Of a DNA stretch of 14,220 nt, positions 6,869-14,175 are shown in pieces (positions within the stretch are counted from its first letter, which is position 1; each line of letters begins with the position of its first letter). Source of the stretch: DASUDX01 sp036275365 (lineage in GTDB: Bacteria; Pseudomonadota; Gammaproteobacteria; Nevskiales; Nevskiaceae); assembly GCA_036275365.1 (NCBI GenBank), contig DASUDX010000117.1, positions 1 to 14,220 on the forward strand. Reading direction: 5' to 3'. The notes beneath the pieces are model-generated. The model made no database searches and was not told the origin of the DNA. It was given only the letters and a program-made list of their open reading frames with translations. A program made the translations under genes and the position numbers.

Positions 6869-6952
6869 CGGTGGCGGCGGGTGCAGCCATTACACGCTTG
6901 ATCCATTCGATAAAAAAGCCTAATTTTTGGCTTTATCTAATCAGTTTTTTGG
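6869..6952. promoter_or_regulatory. Divergent promoter/operator region between doxX-pirin and the LysR gene
   Basis: The stretch from about 6889 to 6951 is strikingly A/T-rich in an otherwise GC-rich window. It contains an inverted repeat at 6909-6937: outer ATAA/TTAT, and inner perfect arms AAAGCC (6915-6920) and GGCTTT (6929-6934) around an 8-base A/T spacer. This dyad has the form expected of a LysR operator and ends 15 bases before the LysR start, so it would suit autorepression as well as control of doxX-pirin. A weak plus-strand promoter, TTGATC (6898-6903) with 17 bases to TAATTT (6921-6926), overlaps the dyad. A minus-strand TGTAAT (6889-6894) could be the doxX -10. The promoter calls are tentative; the dyad is directly visible. 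Confidence 0.6.
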
Positions 6953-7858
6953 ATGGCTTATCCCCGCATCAGCCTCGAGCAGTGGCGCGCCCTGGTCGCC
7001 GTGGTGGAGGCCGGCGGCTATGCCCAGGCCGCCGAGGCCCTGCACAAAAGCCAGTCCGCGGTGAGCTACGCGGTGCAGAAGCTGGAATCGGTGCTGGGGG
7101 TCCAGGCCTTCGAGATCCACGGCCGCAAGGCCCAGCTCACCGCCACCGGCCAGCTGCTCTACCGGCGCGCGCGGGCCCTGCTCGATGAGGCCCTGGCCGC
7201 CGAACGGGCGGCGGCGGCGCTCTCGGCCGGCTGGGAGGCCGAGCTGCGGCTGGCGGTGGAGATCGTCTTTCCCACCTCGCTGCTGCTCGAGGTGCTGGCG
7301 CGCTTTGGCACGCTCAGCCCGCACACCCGCATCGAGCTCTACGAGAGCGTGCTCGGCGGCACCGCCGAGGCGCTGCTGCAGGGGCGGGTGGACCTGGCCA
7401 TCGGTCCCTCGGTGCCGCCGGGCTTTCTCGGCGATCCGCTGCTGCCGCTGGATCTGGTGCCGGCCGCGCACCCGGACCATCCCCTGCACCGGCTCGGCCG
7501 GCCGCTGCGCCTGGAGGATTTGCGCGCCCACCGCCAGCTGGTGGTGCGCGATTCCGGCAGCCAGCGCGAGAAGAGCCCGCTGGCGCTGGAGGCCAAGCAG
7601 CGCTGGACGGTGAGCCACATGGCCACCTCGATGCTGGCGGCGCGCGCCGGCCATGGCTACGGCTGGTATCCGCTGGACAAGATGCGCGAGGAGATTGCCG
7701 CCGGCCAGCTCAAGCCGCTGCCGATGCGCGAGGGCGGCCGGCGCATCGGCATGCTGTACCTGATCTACGCCGACCGCGAGGCCGCCGGCCCGGGCGCGCT
7801 CAAGCTCGGCGAGCTGCTGCGCGAGGCGGTGCAGCGGCTGCCCGCCGAGCCCGGTTAG
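6953..7858 (+). CDS. LysR family transcriptional regulator
   Basis: A 301-residue regulator with the standard LysR design. The N-terminal winged helix-turn-helix spans about residues 6-65, with recognition region AEALHKSQSAVSYAVQKLES (27-46). A linker helix rich in Ala, Arg and Glu follows to about 90. The periplasmic-binding-protein-like effector domain runs from about 95 to the end, starting at ELRLAVEIVFP, with ESVLGGTAEALLQGRVDLAIG marking the first subdomain and SMLAARAGHGYGWYP the hinge return. It is transcribed away from the doxX-pirin pair and probably controls it from the shared intergenic dyad, with autoregulation. The ATG has only a weak GG upstream inside a T-rich run, so translation may be modest. 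It ends 70 bases before icmF on the same strand, so a role in icmF expression is also conceivable but less supported by layout. Confidence 0.94.
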   Translation: MAYPRISLEQWRALVAVVEAGGYAQAAEALHKSQSAVSYAVQKLESVLGVQAFEIHGRKAQLTATGQLLYRRARALLDEALAAERAAAALSAGWEAELRLAVEIVFPTSLLLEVLARFGTLSPHTRIELYESVLGGTAEALLQGRVDLAIGPSVPPGFLGDPLLPLDLVPAAHPDHPLHRLGRPLRLEDLRAHRQLVVRDSGSQREKSPLALEAKQRWTVSHMATSMLAARAGHGYGWYPLDKMREEIAAGQLKPLPMREGGRRIGMLYLIYADREAAGPGALKLGELLREAVQRLPAEPG

Positions 7859-7928
7859 CCGGCTTACTGGGCAGGCCGGGGCGCGGCGCAGGGCGCACAA
7901 TAGCCGCCTGCTCAACCGGATTCGCGCC

Positions 7929-10900
7929 ATGAACGATCCCCGCGCCCTCGCGCCCGAGACCCGCCAGGATGTCAGCCCGCTGCGCTTCGTCACCGCCGCC
8001 AGCCTGTTCGACGGCCATGACGCCGCGATCAATGTGATGCGCCGGCTGATCCAGGCCCGCGGGGCGGAGGTGATCCACCTCGGCCACAACCGCAGCGTCG
8101 AGGAGATCGTCCGCGCCGCCCTGCAGGAGGATGCCGACGCCATCGCGCTGAGCTCCTACCAGGGCGGCCACAACGAATTCTTCGCCTACATGGTGGACAT
8201 GCTCGCCGAGCGCGGCGCCAGCCACATCCGCGTCTTCGGCGGCGGCGGCGGCACCATCACCCCGGAGGAGATCGCCGCCCTGCAGGCGCGCGGGGTGGCC
8301 CGCATCTATCACCCCAACGACGGCGCCCGCCTCGGCCTCAACGGCATGATCGATGACCTGGTGGAACGCGCCGAGCAGGCGCGGCGGGCATCGGAACCCG
8401 GGGCCCGGGAGGCGCTGATGCAGGCGGCCAGCGTCGAGGACGAGATTTCCATCGGCCGCATGCTCACGGCCCTGGAGGACGGCGTGTTCAGCGAGACCGA
8501 GCTGGCCACCCTGCGCCAGCAGTGGGGAGGGGGCACTGGCGATGCCCAGACCCGCACGCCTCGCGCCCCCATCCTCGGCTTCACCGGCACCGGTGGCGCC
8601 GGCAAGTCCAGCGTGGTGGATGAGGTGCTGCTGCGCTTCCTGCAGGCCTTCCCCGAGATGCGCATCGCGGTGCTCGCGGTGGACCCGACCCGCCGCCGCA
8701 GCGGCGGCGCCCTGCTCGGCGATCGCATCCGCATGAACTCGCTGCGCAACCCGCGGGTGTTCATGCGCTCGATGGCGACCCGCCGCCAGCACGCCGCCAC
8801 CAACACCGTGCTCAAGGACTGCATCGCCTTCCTCGCCGCCCAGGACTACGACCTGGTGATCGTCGAGACCGCCGGCATCGGCCAGAGCGATTCGGAGATC
8901 GTCGATCTGGTCGACTTCCCGGTCTATGTGATGACCAGCGAGTACGGCGCAGCGAGTCAGCTCGAGAAGATCGACATGATCGACTACGCCGAGCTGATCG
9001 TCCTCAACAAGTTCGACAAGCGCGGCGCCGAGGATGCCCTGCGCGATGTGCGCAAGCAGTGGAAGCGCAACCGGGTGAAGTTCGAGCTCAAGGACGAGGA
9101 GGTGCCGGTCTATCCCTCCATCGCCAGCCAGTTCAACGATCCGGGCCTGAGCTGGATGTTCGTCAACCTGTGCCGGCTGATGCGCGAGAAGCTTGGCATC
9201 GGCAAGCCGCCGGCAGCGAGCGGGGCGGTGCGCTGCGACTTCACCCCCCAGCTCGACACCCGCCTCAAGGAACCGCGGGCGACGGTGCTGATCCCGGGCC
9301 CGCGGGTGCGCTATCTGGCCGAGATCGCCGAGAACGGTCGGGCCATCGCCCGCGCCGCCGAGACCCAGGAGGAAGCCGCCGATCGCGCCCAGATGCTGCA
9401 CGAGGCGCTGGTGGAGCTGGCCGATCCGCGTCTGCCCGGGGCGCTCGACCCCTACCCCGCCGACGCCCTCGGCGAGGCCGGCGCCGATCGCAGCCTGCTG
9501 ACCCTGCGCCAGCGCTACAACAGCGCGCTCGCCGCGCTGACGCCGGAGTCGATCCGTCTGCTGCGCGACTGGCCGCAGCGGGCGCAGGGCGTGCGCGATG
9601 CCCAGTACCGCTACGAGGTGCGCGGCAAGGCGGTGACCGGCGAGAACTATGTGGAGTCGCTGTCGCGACAGAAGATTCCCAAGGTGGCGGCGCCGCACTA
9701 CCGCGGCTGGGGCGAGCAACTGCGCTTCCTGCTCAAGGAGAACCTGCCCGGCGGCTATCCCTACACCGCCGGCATCTATCCCTACCGGCGGGTCGGCGAG
9801 GATCCGATCCGCATGTTCGCCGGCGAGGGCACGCCGGAACGCACCAACCGCCGCTTCCACTACCTCGCCCGCTCGGGCAGCGCCACCCGCCTGTCCACCG
9901 CCTTCGACTCGGTGACGCTCTACGGCGAGGACCCGCATACCCGTCCGGACATCTACGGCAAGATCGGCAACAGCGGCGTCAACATCGCCACCCTGGACGA
10001 CATGAAGAAGCTCTACTCGGGCTTCGATCTCTGCGACCCGGGCACCAGCGTGAGCATGACCATCAACGGCCCGGCGCCGATGATGCTGGCGATGTTCATG
10101 AACACCGCGGTGGACCAGCAGGTGGAGAAGTATCTGCGCGCCGACGCCGGCCGCTGGGCCGAGGCCGAGCGGCGGATCGCCGAGCGCTACCGTGACCGCG
10201 CGCGGCCGCGCTACACCGGCGAGCTGCCGCCGGGCAATGACGGGCTCGGGCTGGGCCTGCTGGGCGTCACCGGCGACGAGCTGGTGGATGCCGAGACCTA
10301 TGCCCGCATCCGCCGCGAGACGCTGGCGGTGGTGCGCGGCACCGTGCAGGCCGACATCCTCAAGGAGGATCAGGCGCAGAACACCTGCATCTTCAGCACC
10401 GAGTTCGCCCTGCGCATGATGGGCGACATCCAGCAGAGCTTCGTCAGCCGCGGGGTGCGCAACTTCTACTCGGTGAGCATCTCCGGCTATCACATCGCCG
10501 AGGCCGGGGCCAACCCGATCAGCCAGCTCGCCTTCACGCTGGCCAATGGCTTCACCTTCGTCGAGTACTACCTCGCGCGCGGCATGAAGATCGACGACTT
10601 CGCGCCCAATCTGTCGTTCTTCTTCAGCAACGGCATGGACCCGGAGTATTCGGTGATCGGCCGGGTGGCGCGGCGGATCTGGGCGCGGGCCCTGCGCACC
10701 CGCTATGGCGCCAACGAGCGCAGCCAGATGCTGAAGTACCACATCCAGACCAGCGGACGCTCCCTGCACGCGCAGGAGATCCAGTTCAACGACATCCGCA
10801 CCACGCTGCAGGCGCTCTATGCCCTGTTCGACAACTGCAACTCCCTGCACACCAATGCCTACGACGAGGCGATCACCACGCCCACCGAGGAGAGCGTGCG

Positions 10901-11438
10901 GCGGGCGGTGGCGATCCAGCTGATCATCAACCGCGAGCTGGGGCTGAACTTCTGCGAGAACCCCTGGCAGGGCAGCTTCATCATCGACCAGCTCACCGAT
11001 CTGGTGGAGGAAGCGGTCTACCGCGAGTTCGAGAGCCTCTCCGAGCGCGGCGGCGTCCTCGGCGCGATGGACACCATGTACCAGCGCGGCAAGATCCAGG
11101 AAGAGAGCCTCTACTACGAGCACAAGAAGTACGACGGCTCGCTGCCGCTGATCGGCGTCAACACCTTCCTGCCCAGGGACCATGGCGGCGAGATCGCCAC
11201 CACCATCGAGCTGATCCGGTCCACCGAGGAGGAGAAGCGCCAGCAGATCGGCCACCTCGCCGCCTTCCAGGCCGCGCGCAATCCGCTGGCGCCGCAGGCC
11301 CTGCGCGAGCTGCAGGACACCGCCCGCCGCCGCGAGAACCTGTTCGAGGCGCTGCTGGAAACGGTCAAGCACTACTCGCTGGGGCAGATCAGCCACGCCC
11401 TCTACGCGGTCGGCGGCGAGTACCGCCGCAACATGTAG
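7929..11438 (+). CDS. icmF: Fused isobutyryl-CoA mutase (IcmF): B12 domain, MeaB-type GTPase, mutase domain
   Basis: IcmF interconverts isobutyryl-CoA and n-butyryl-CoA by an adenosylcobalamin radical mechanism and carries its own G-protein chaperone. The 1169 residues show all three parts. First, a B12-binding domain (about 18-150) with LFDGHDAA, where His30 is the expected cobalt ligand, and FGGGGGTI (103-110). Second, a MeaB-like GTPase (about 210-430) with Walker A GTGGAGKS (220-227), VETAGIGQSD (312-321) and NKFD (360-363). Third, the acyl-CoA mutase barrel (about 580-1169), with YPYTAGIYPYRR (610-621), FAGEGTPERTNRRFHYLA (630-647), LSTAFDSVTLYGEDP (655-669) and VQADILKEDQAQNT (806-819). 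A roughly 80-residue segment (about 735-800) absent from plain methylmalonyl-CoA mutase is, as I recall, shared by proteobacterial IcmFs. The residue matching IcmA Gln198 is Gln817, which excludes ordinary methylmalonyl-CoA mutase; the IcmA Phe80 position appears to be Tyr617. No clear ribosome site precedes the ATG. Confidence 0.95.
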   Translation: MNDPRALAPETRQDVSPLRFVTAASLFDGHDAAINVMRRLIQARGAEVIHLGHNRSVEEIVRAALQEDADAIALSSYQGGHNEFFAYMVDMLAERGASHIRVFGGGGGTITPEEIAALQARGVARIYHPNDGARLGLNGMIDDLVERAEQARRASEPGAREALMQAASVEDEISIGRMLTALEDGVFSETELATLRQQWGGGTGDAQTRTPRAPILGFTGTGGAGKSSVVDEVLLRFLQAFPEMRIAVLAVDPTRRRSGGALLGDRIRMNSLRNPRVFMRSMATRRQHAATNTVLKDCIAFLAAQDYDLVIVETAGIGQSDSEIVDLVDFPVYVMTSEYGAASQLEKIDMIDYAELIVLNKFDKRGAEDALRDVRKQWKRNRVKFELKDEEVPVYPSIASQFNDPGLSWMFVNLCRLMREKLGIGKPPAASGAVRCDFTPQLDTRLKEPRATVLIPGPRVRYLAEIAENGRAIARAAETQEEAADRAQMLHEALVELADPRLPGALDPYPADALGEAGADRSLLTLRQRYNSALAALTPESIRLLRDWPQRAQGVRDAQYRYEVRGKAVTGENYVESLSRQKIPKVAAPHYRGWGEQLRFLLKENLPGGYPYTAGIYPYRRVGEDPIRMFAGEGTPERTNRRFHYLARSGSATRLSTAFDSVTLYGEDPHTRPDIYGKIGNSGVNIATLDDMKKLYSGFDLCDPGTSVSMTINGPAPMMLAMFMNTAVDQQVEKYLRADAGRWAEAERRIAERYRDRARPRYTGELPPGNDGLGLGLLGVTGDELVDAETYARIRRETLAVVRGTVQADILKEDQAQNTCIFSTEFALRMMGDIQQSFVSRGVRNFYSVSISGYHIAEAGANPISQLAFTLANGFTFVEYYLARGMKIDDFAPNLSFFFSNGMDPEYSVIGRVARRIWARALRTRYGANERSQMLKYHIQTSGRSLHAQEIQFNDIRTTLQALYALFDNCNSLHTNAYDEAITTPTEESVRRAVAIQLIINRELGLNFCENPWQGSFIIDQLTDLVEEAVYREFESLSERGGVLGAMDTMYQRGKIQEESLYYEHKKYDGSLPLIGVNTFLPRDHGGEIATTIELIRSTEEEKRQQIGHLAAFQAARNPLAPQALRELQDTARRRENLFEALLETVKHYSLGQISHALYAVGGEYRRNM

Positions 11439-11482
11439 GCGCGGCCGCAGCGCCCGGGTCTGCAGGTGCCGGCGGCGGCGCC

Positions 11483-11926
11483 TCAGCCCAGGCCCTGCAG
11501 ATAGCCGGCGAACAGCACCAGGAAGCCGCCGACCTCGCCGACGATCAGCAGGGTCATGTAGGCGCGGATCAGCCCGCCGGGCAGCTGGTGCTGACCGAGC
11601 ACATGCGGGCGGCGCAGCTGGTTGTCGGTGTCGCGCAGCCAGCCGTGCACGGCATAGGTGGCCACCGCCGAGGCAAAGAACAGCACCGGGACCAGCACCG
11701 CGGCCTGATTGATCGGCGCCGGAAAGCGGCTGAGGCCGGCGAACTCGGCCAGTACCAGACAGGCGAAGCTGTACATCAGCGCGGTGCGGTGGCAGATGTC
11801 GACATAGGCCGGGGCCTGGGCATCGGGGCTGCGCATCATGCAGCGATACTTCCACAGGCCGGTGAGCAGCCCGGTGAGGAAGAACAGGCCACAGCCGATC
11901 TGGGCGATCTGCACGGCAGAGATCAT
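11483..11926 (-). CDS. Four-helix integral membrane protein, conserved hypothetical
   Basis: I do not recognise this family. From the ATG ending at 11926 the product is 147 residues; CAGGAG lies 8 bases upstream. An in-frame GTG three codons earlier (ending 11935) overlaps that ribosome site, so it is unlikely to be the start. Counted from the GTG, predicted helices lie near 7-28, 49-68, 77-98 and 121-146. His49 at the start of helix 2 (ICHRTALMYS), His97 at the end of helix 3 (YAVHGWLRDTDNQLRRPH) and His111 in the loop could coordinate a metal or heme, but this is inference. Glu64 and Glu134 lie inside helices, which is unusual for a simple anchor. It follows the nitrilase gene by about 33 bases on the same strand, so the two are probably an operon facing the divergent AraC regulator. 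It converges on icmF with 44 bases between stops; no T-tract terminator is visible there. Confidence 0.78.
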   Translation of the reverse strand: MISAVQIAQIGCGLFFLTGLLTGLWKYRCMMRSPDAQAPAYVDICHRTALMYSFACLVLAEFAGLSRFPAPINQAAVLVPVLFFASAVATYAVHGWLRDTDNQLRRPHVLGQHQLPGGLIRAYMTLLIVGEVGGFLVLFAGYLQGLG

Positions 11927-11959
11927 CGACAACACTCCTGGGGTGGGAAGCAGGGGGGC

Positions 11960-12928
11960 TCAGGCCGGGGTGGCGGTGCGCCGCTGACGGCGGCGGAAGG
12001 CCTTGCCGCAGCGGTTCTGGTGATGCCAGTAGGCGCGGTGGAAGACGGTCAGATCCGGCGGCATCCAGAAGCGCTGCGGATCGGTGGCCTGGCGGGGCGC
12101 CACCGCACCCGGGGTGACCGTGGCCAGCACCAGGCCCGGGCCCTCCTCGGTGTGGCGGCGGGCCAGCACCTCGCCCTCGGCGCTGACGATCTGGGTGGCC
12201 CCGACGAAGGCGGAGCGGTGCGGCACGCTCCAGCGCTGCCCGGGCACCACCAGGAAGCGGCTGGAGAAGCCGCCGCAGTGGGCCGCATGCAGCACCGGCA
12301 CGCCGAGGCGGCGGGCGAACTCGACCGGGGCCTGCTCGGCGAGCCGGCGGTTGATCCGGTCCACCGGGCGCAGCAGCGGCGTCAGCAGCGGCCAGTTGGC
12401 GGGGATGGTCCACCAGTGGTTGCCGGTCATGGCCAGACCCACCCGCCCGCGCAGCCGCCGCACCGTCTGGTTGCGGATCAGCTCCCAGCACATCGCCGCG
12501 CCCACCCCGCCGAGCTGGGTGTCGAAGGCGCCATCGTCCTGCCCCGGATCGTAGAAGCAGTTCTCCCACATGGTGGGGAGGTCCTTGTCGTGGTGGTGGC
12601 AGCGGCCGTCGGGCTCGATGAAGTAGTAGCGGTTGTAGGCCTGCTCGCCGACGCTGACCACCATCGAGCCGCCGATGGACACGCCGTGGCGGCCGGCCAG
12701 CTCCCGCATCAGCGCCAGGGCCGGGTTGTCGAGCGCATCCAGCGCCGGGCTGGCGAAGGGCTCGTCGAAGAGGATCGGCGAGGGGAAGAACTCGGGCAGC
12801 GCCAGCAGGCGCGCGCCCTGCTCGATGGCGCTCAGCGCCAGCCGCCGCGCCTGCTCCAGATTGGCATCGAACGCCCCGGGACGGCCCTGCAGCTGGATGG
12901 CGGCGGCGAGAATCGGTGGGGTGGGCAT
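11960..12928 (-). CDS. Nitrilase-superfamily carbon-nitrogen hydrolase
   Basis: A 322-residue cytosolic enzyme of the nitrilase/amidase superfamily, which cleaves non-peptide C-N bonds through a Cys-Glu-Lys triad. The triad is present: Glu46 in LLALPEFFPS, Lys115 in HHHDKDLPTMWEN, and Cys147 in GAAMCWELIR. The surrounding sequence differs from well-known branches such as omega-amidase (Nit2), beta-ureidopropionase and N-carbamoylputrescine amidase. The Trp-rich GNHWWTIPANWP (169-180) after the catalytic Cys and a basic C-terminus (QNRCGKAFRRRQRR) are distinctive, and I cannot assign a substrate. Length is normal for the superfamily. It is the first gene of a minus-strand pair with a small membrane protein, and it is divergent from an AraC-type regulator 72 bases away, which probably controls it. 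The start is an ATG without a strong ribosome site. Confidence 0.92.
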   Translation of the reverse strand: MPTPPILAAAIQLQGRPGAFDANLEQARRLALSAIEQGARLLALPEFFPSPILFDEPFASPALDALDNPALALMRELAGRHGVSIGGSMVVSVGEQAYNRYYFIEPDGRCHHHDKDLPTMWENCFYDPGQDDGAFDTQLGGVGAAMCWELIRNQTVRRLRGRVGLAMTGNHWWTIPANWPLLTPLLRPVDRINRRLAEQAPVEFARRLGVPVLHAAHCGGFSSRFLVVPGQRWSVPHRSAFVGATQIVSAEGEVLARRHTEEGPGLVLATVTPGAVAPRQATDPQRFWMPPDLTVFHRAYWHHQNRCGKAFRRRQRRTATPA

Positions 12929-13000
12929 GGCGGTCGTCGGCAGCCGGGGTGGCTAGGATGGCGGCGGTGAACGGCGCCCACTCTAGGCCCGGCGCGAGGA
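12929..13000. promoter_or_regulatory. Divergent intergenic region between nitrilase and AraC-type genes
   Basis: These 72 bases must hold the promoters of two divergent genes. A GAGGA motif at 12996-13000 abuts the annotated ATG of the regulator and lies 6 bases before an in-frame TTG at 13007. No clear -10/-35 pair or operator repeat is obvious, so the regulatory role rests on layout. Confidence 0.4.
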
Positions 13001-13819
13001 ATGCACTTGCCCAAACCGGCTGGCCCTGGCGATGACCCTCCCTGGCTCTGCCTGTGGCCGGAGCGGCTGCTGTTCATCGGCCGCCTGCGGCAGGTGGCGG
13101 CGCATCGCCACGCCACCCCGGTCCTGCTGGTGGCCCTGGACGGTCGGCTGCGCGTGCACACCGCCGCCAGCGGCTGGCAGGAGGGCCAGACCGCCCTGAT
13201 CGCCGCCGGGCTGCTGCATGCCCTGGACCTTGCCGGCGGACTCACCGCGGTGTTCTACAACGACCCGCACCGGCCGCTGCATCCGCGTCTGGCCGTGGCC
13301 GCGGTGGCGGGGGTGCAGCTCGATCCCCCCGGGCTTGAGGCGCTGGCCGAGCCGCTGCGGCAGCGCTACGGGCAGCGCGCCCAGCCGGCCTCGCCGGCGG
13401 CCGCCCGGCTGGATGCGGCCCTGCTCGCCGTGCTCGGTCAGCACGAGCGAGCGCCGCGGCGCGATCCACGGATCGAGCAGGTGCTGGCGGTGCTCGAGCG
13501 CGAGGTCAGCGAGAACCTGTCGCTGCAGGCGCTGGCCCATCCGGTGGGGCTGTCCGCCAGCCGGCTGCAGCATCTGTTACTGGCCGAGCTCGGCGTGCCG
13601 GTCCGCCGCCTGCGGCTGTGGCTGCGCTTTCGTCGCGCGCTCGAGCAGGTCGGTCGCGGCGCCTCCTTCACCGAGGCCGCGCTGGAAGCCGGCTTCGCCA
13701 GTTCCTCTCACTTCAGCCACGCCTTCCGCAGCATGTTCGGCGTCGCCGCCCGCAGCGTGCTCGCCCCGGAGCGGCCGCTGACGGTCGAATGGAGGCCGGG
13801 GCAGCGGCCCGCTGCCTGA
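13001..13819 (+). CDS. AraC family transcriptional regulator
   Basis: A 272-residue regulator. Residues about 22-90 form a cupin-like N-terminal domain with a His-bearing strand (VAAHRHATPVLLVALDGRL) and VHTAASGWQEGQTALIAAGLLH, as in effector-sensing AraC proteins. The C-terminal DNA-binding domain (about 155-255) has both helix-turn-helix motifs: LSLQALAHPVGLSASRLQHL (173-192) and ASFTEAALEAGFASSSHFSH (221-240). It continues into AFRSMFGV, the signature AraC/XylS ending. The ATG at 13001 touches its GAGGA, while an in-frame TTG at 13007 has ideal 6-base spacing, so translation may begin two codons later. It is divergent from the nitrilase-membrane protein pair and is the likely local regulator. 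The sensed molecule is unknown; a nitrile, amide or related metabolite would fit its neighbour. Confidence 0.93.
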   Translation: MHLPKPAGPGDDPPWLCLWPERLLFIGRLRQVAAHRHATPVLLVALDGRLRVHTAASGWQEGQTALIAAGLLHALDLAGGLTAVFYNDPHRPLHPRLAVAAVAGVQLDPPGLEALAEPLRQRYGQRAQPASPAAARLDAALLAVLGQHERAPRRDPRIEQVLAVLEREVSENLSLQALAHPVGLSASRLQHLLLAELGVPVRRLRLWLRFRRALEQVGRGASFTEAALEAGFASSSHFSHAFRSMFGVAARSVLAPERPLTVEWRPGQRPAA

Positions 13820-14006
13820 CCCCCGGCACGATCGGCGCCACCGCGCGGTTTCAACTCCCGTTCAACTTGCGCCGGCCAACGGACATACACAGCGCATTAA
13901 CACCGGGATGAATGCGGTTTCGTGGTCCGGGGCAGATCGGCAAGGATCGACGCGCGGTTGAACGGGCGGCGCTCGCGCTTCCCGGCAAAGCGATGGAGCG
14001 GTCGCC
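13820..14006. other. Non-coding region with direct and inverted repeats
   Basis: No convincing gene is visible here. There are several repeats. TTCAACT occurs at 13850-13856 and 13861-13867, an 11-base period, about one helical turn. CCCGTTCAAC (13857-13866) has a perfect inverted copy, GTTGAACGGG (13957-13966). CGCGCGGTT occurs directly repeated at 13842-13850 and 13951-13959. CGCATT/AATGCG (13893-13898, 13911-13916) is a short dyad. This looks like a regulatory region, perhaps with operator sites, but the protein that would bind is unknown. Confidence 0.45.
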
Positions 14007-14056
14007 TGCGCGGGGCCGCTCGACGCCGCGCCGGGAACCGGGTGCGGCCCCATGCG
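14007..14056 (+). other. Strong GC-rich hairpin
   Basis: GGGGCCGC (14012-14019) pairs perfectly with GCGGCCCC (14044-14051). Pairing continues outward with one mismatch and wobbles to 14007/14056, and a nested CCGG-GAA-CCGG (14031-14041) can form inside. It is followed by an A-run, not a T-run, on the plus strand, so it is not a classical terminator in either direction. Confidence 0.5.
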
Positions 14057-14092
14057 AAAAAAGGAGTGAGAGAAAAACGAAGGTCTGCCCGT

Positions 14093-14108
14093 GGCTGTGA
14101 AAACAGCC
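14093..14108 (+). ncRNA. Hairpin with GAAA tetraloop, part of a possible structured leader RNA
   Basis: GGCTGT (14093-14098) and ACAGCC (14103-14108) form a perfect 6-base-pair stem closed by a GAAA loop, a very stable GNRA tetraloop seen in structured RNAs. It lies between two other strong hairpins. I cannot match the set to a known RNA class. Confidence 0.4.
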
Positions 14109-14116
14109 CGCAGGGA

Positions 14117-14155
14117 GCGGCTGTTCTGAATTTCGGAGGACCCCAGAACAGCTGC
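14117..14155 (+). ncRNA. 12-base-pair hairpin with a purine-rich loop, part of a possible structured leader RNA
   Basis: GCGGCTGTTCTG (14117-14128) pairs with CAGAACAGCTGC (14144-14155): 12 pairs with one G-U wobble. The 15-base loop contains GGAGGA (14135-14140), a Shine-Dalgarno-like sequence. It stands 8 bases after the GAAA-loop hairpin and ends 20 bases before a possible GTG start. No T-tract follows, so it is not a standard terminator. Confidence 0.42.
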
Positions 14156-14175
14156 CCGACGGCGAGGGAGTGGCC

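Noticed and set aside
5861..6901. A 346-codon plus-strand frame opposite pirin and doxX
   Set aside because: Low-complexity His/Gln/Ala-rich product against two clearly identified minus-strand genes.
7800..12569. A 1589-codon open frame on the minus strand across icmF
   Set aside because: It is antisense to icmF, whose domains and motifs are unmistakable, and continues out of frame through the nitrilase and membrane-protein genes. Its His/Gln/Ala-rich translation has no recognisable domain. High GC with few stops explains it.
14007..14056. Rho-independent terminator for the AraC gene
   Set aside because: The hairpin is strong but is followed by A residues on the plus strand, and the minus-strand T-run is on the wrong side of the stem. 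It is also nearly 200 bases past the AraC stop.
13912..14100. A 62-codon plus-strand frame downstream of the AraC gene
   Set aside because: Arg/Lys/Pro-rich translation with no hydrophobic core or ribosome site, and it crosses the strong GC hairpin. Probably not a gene.
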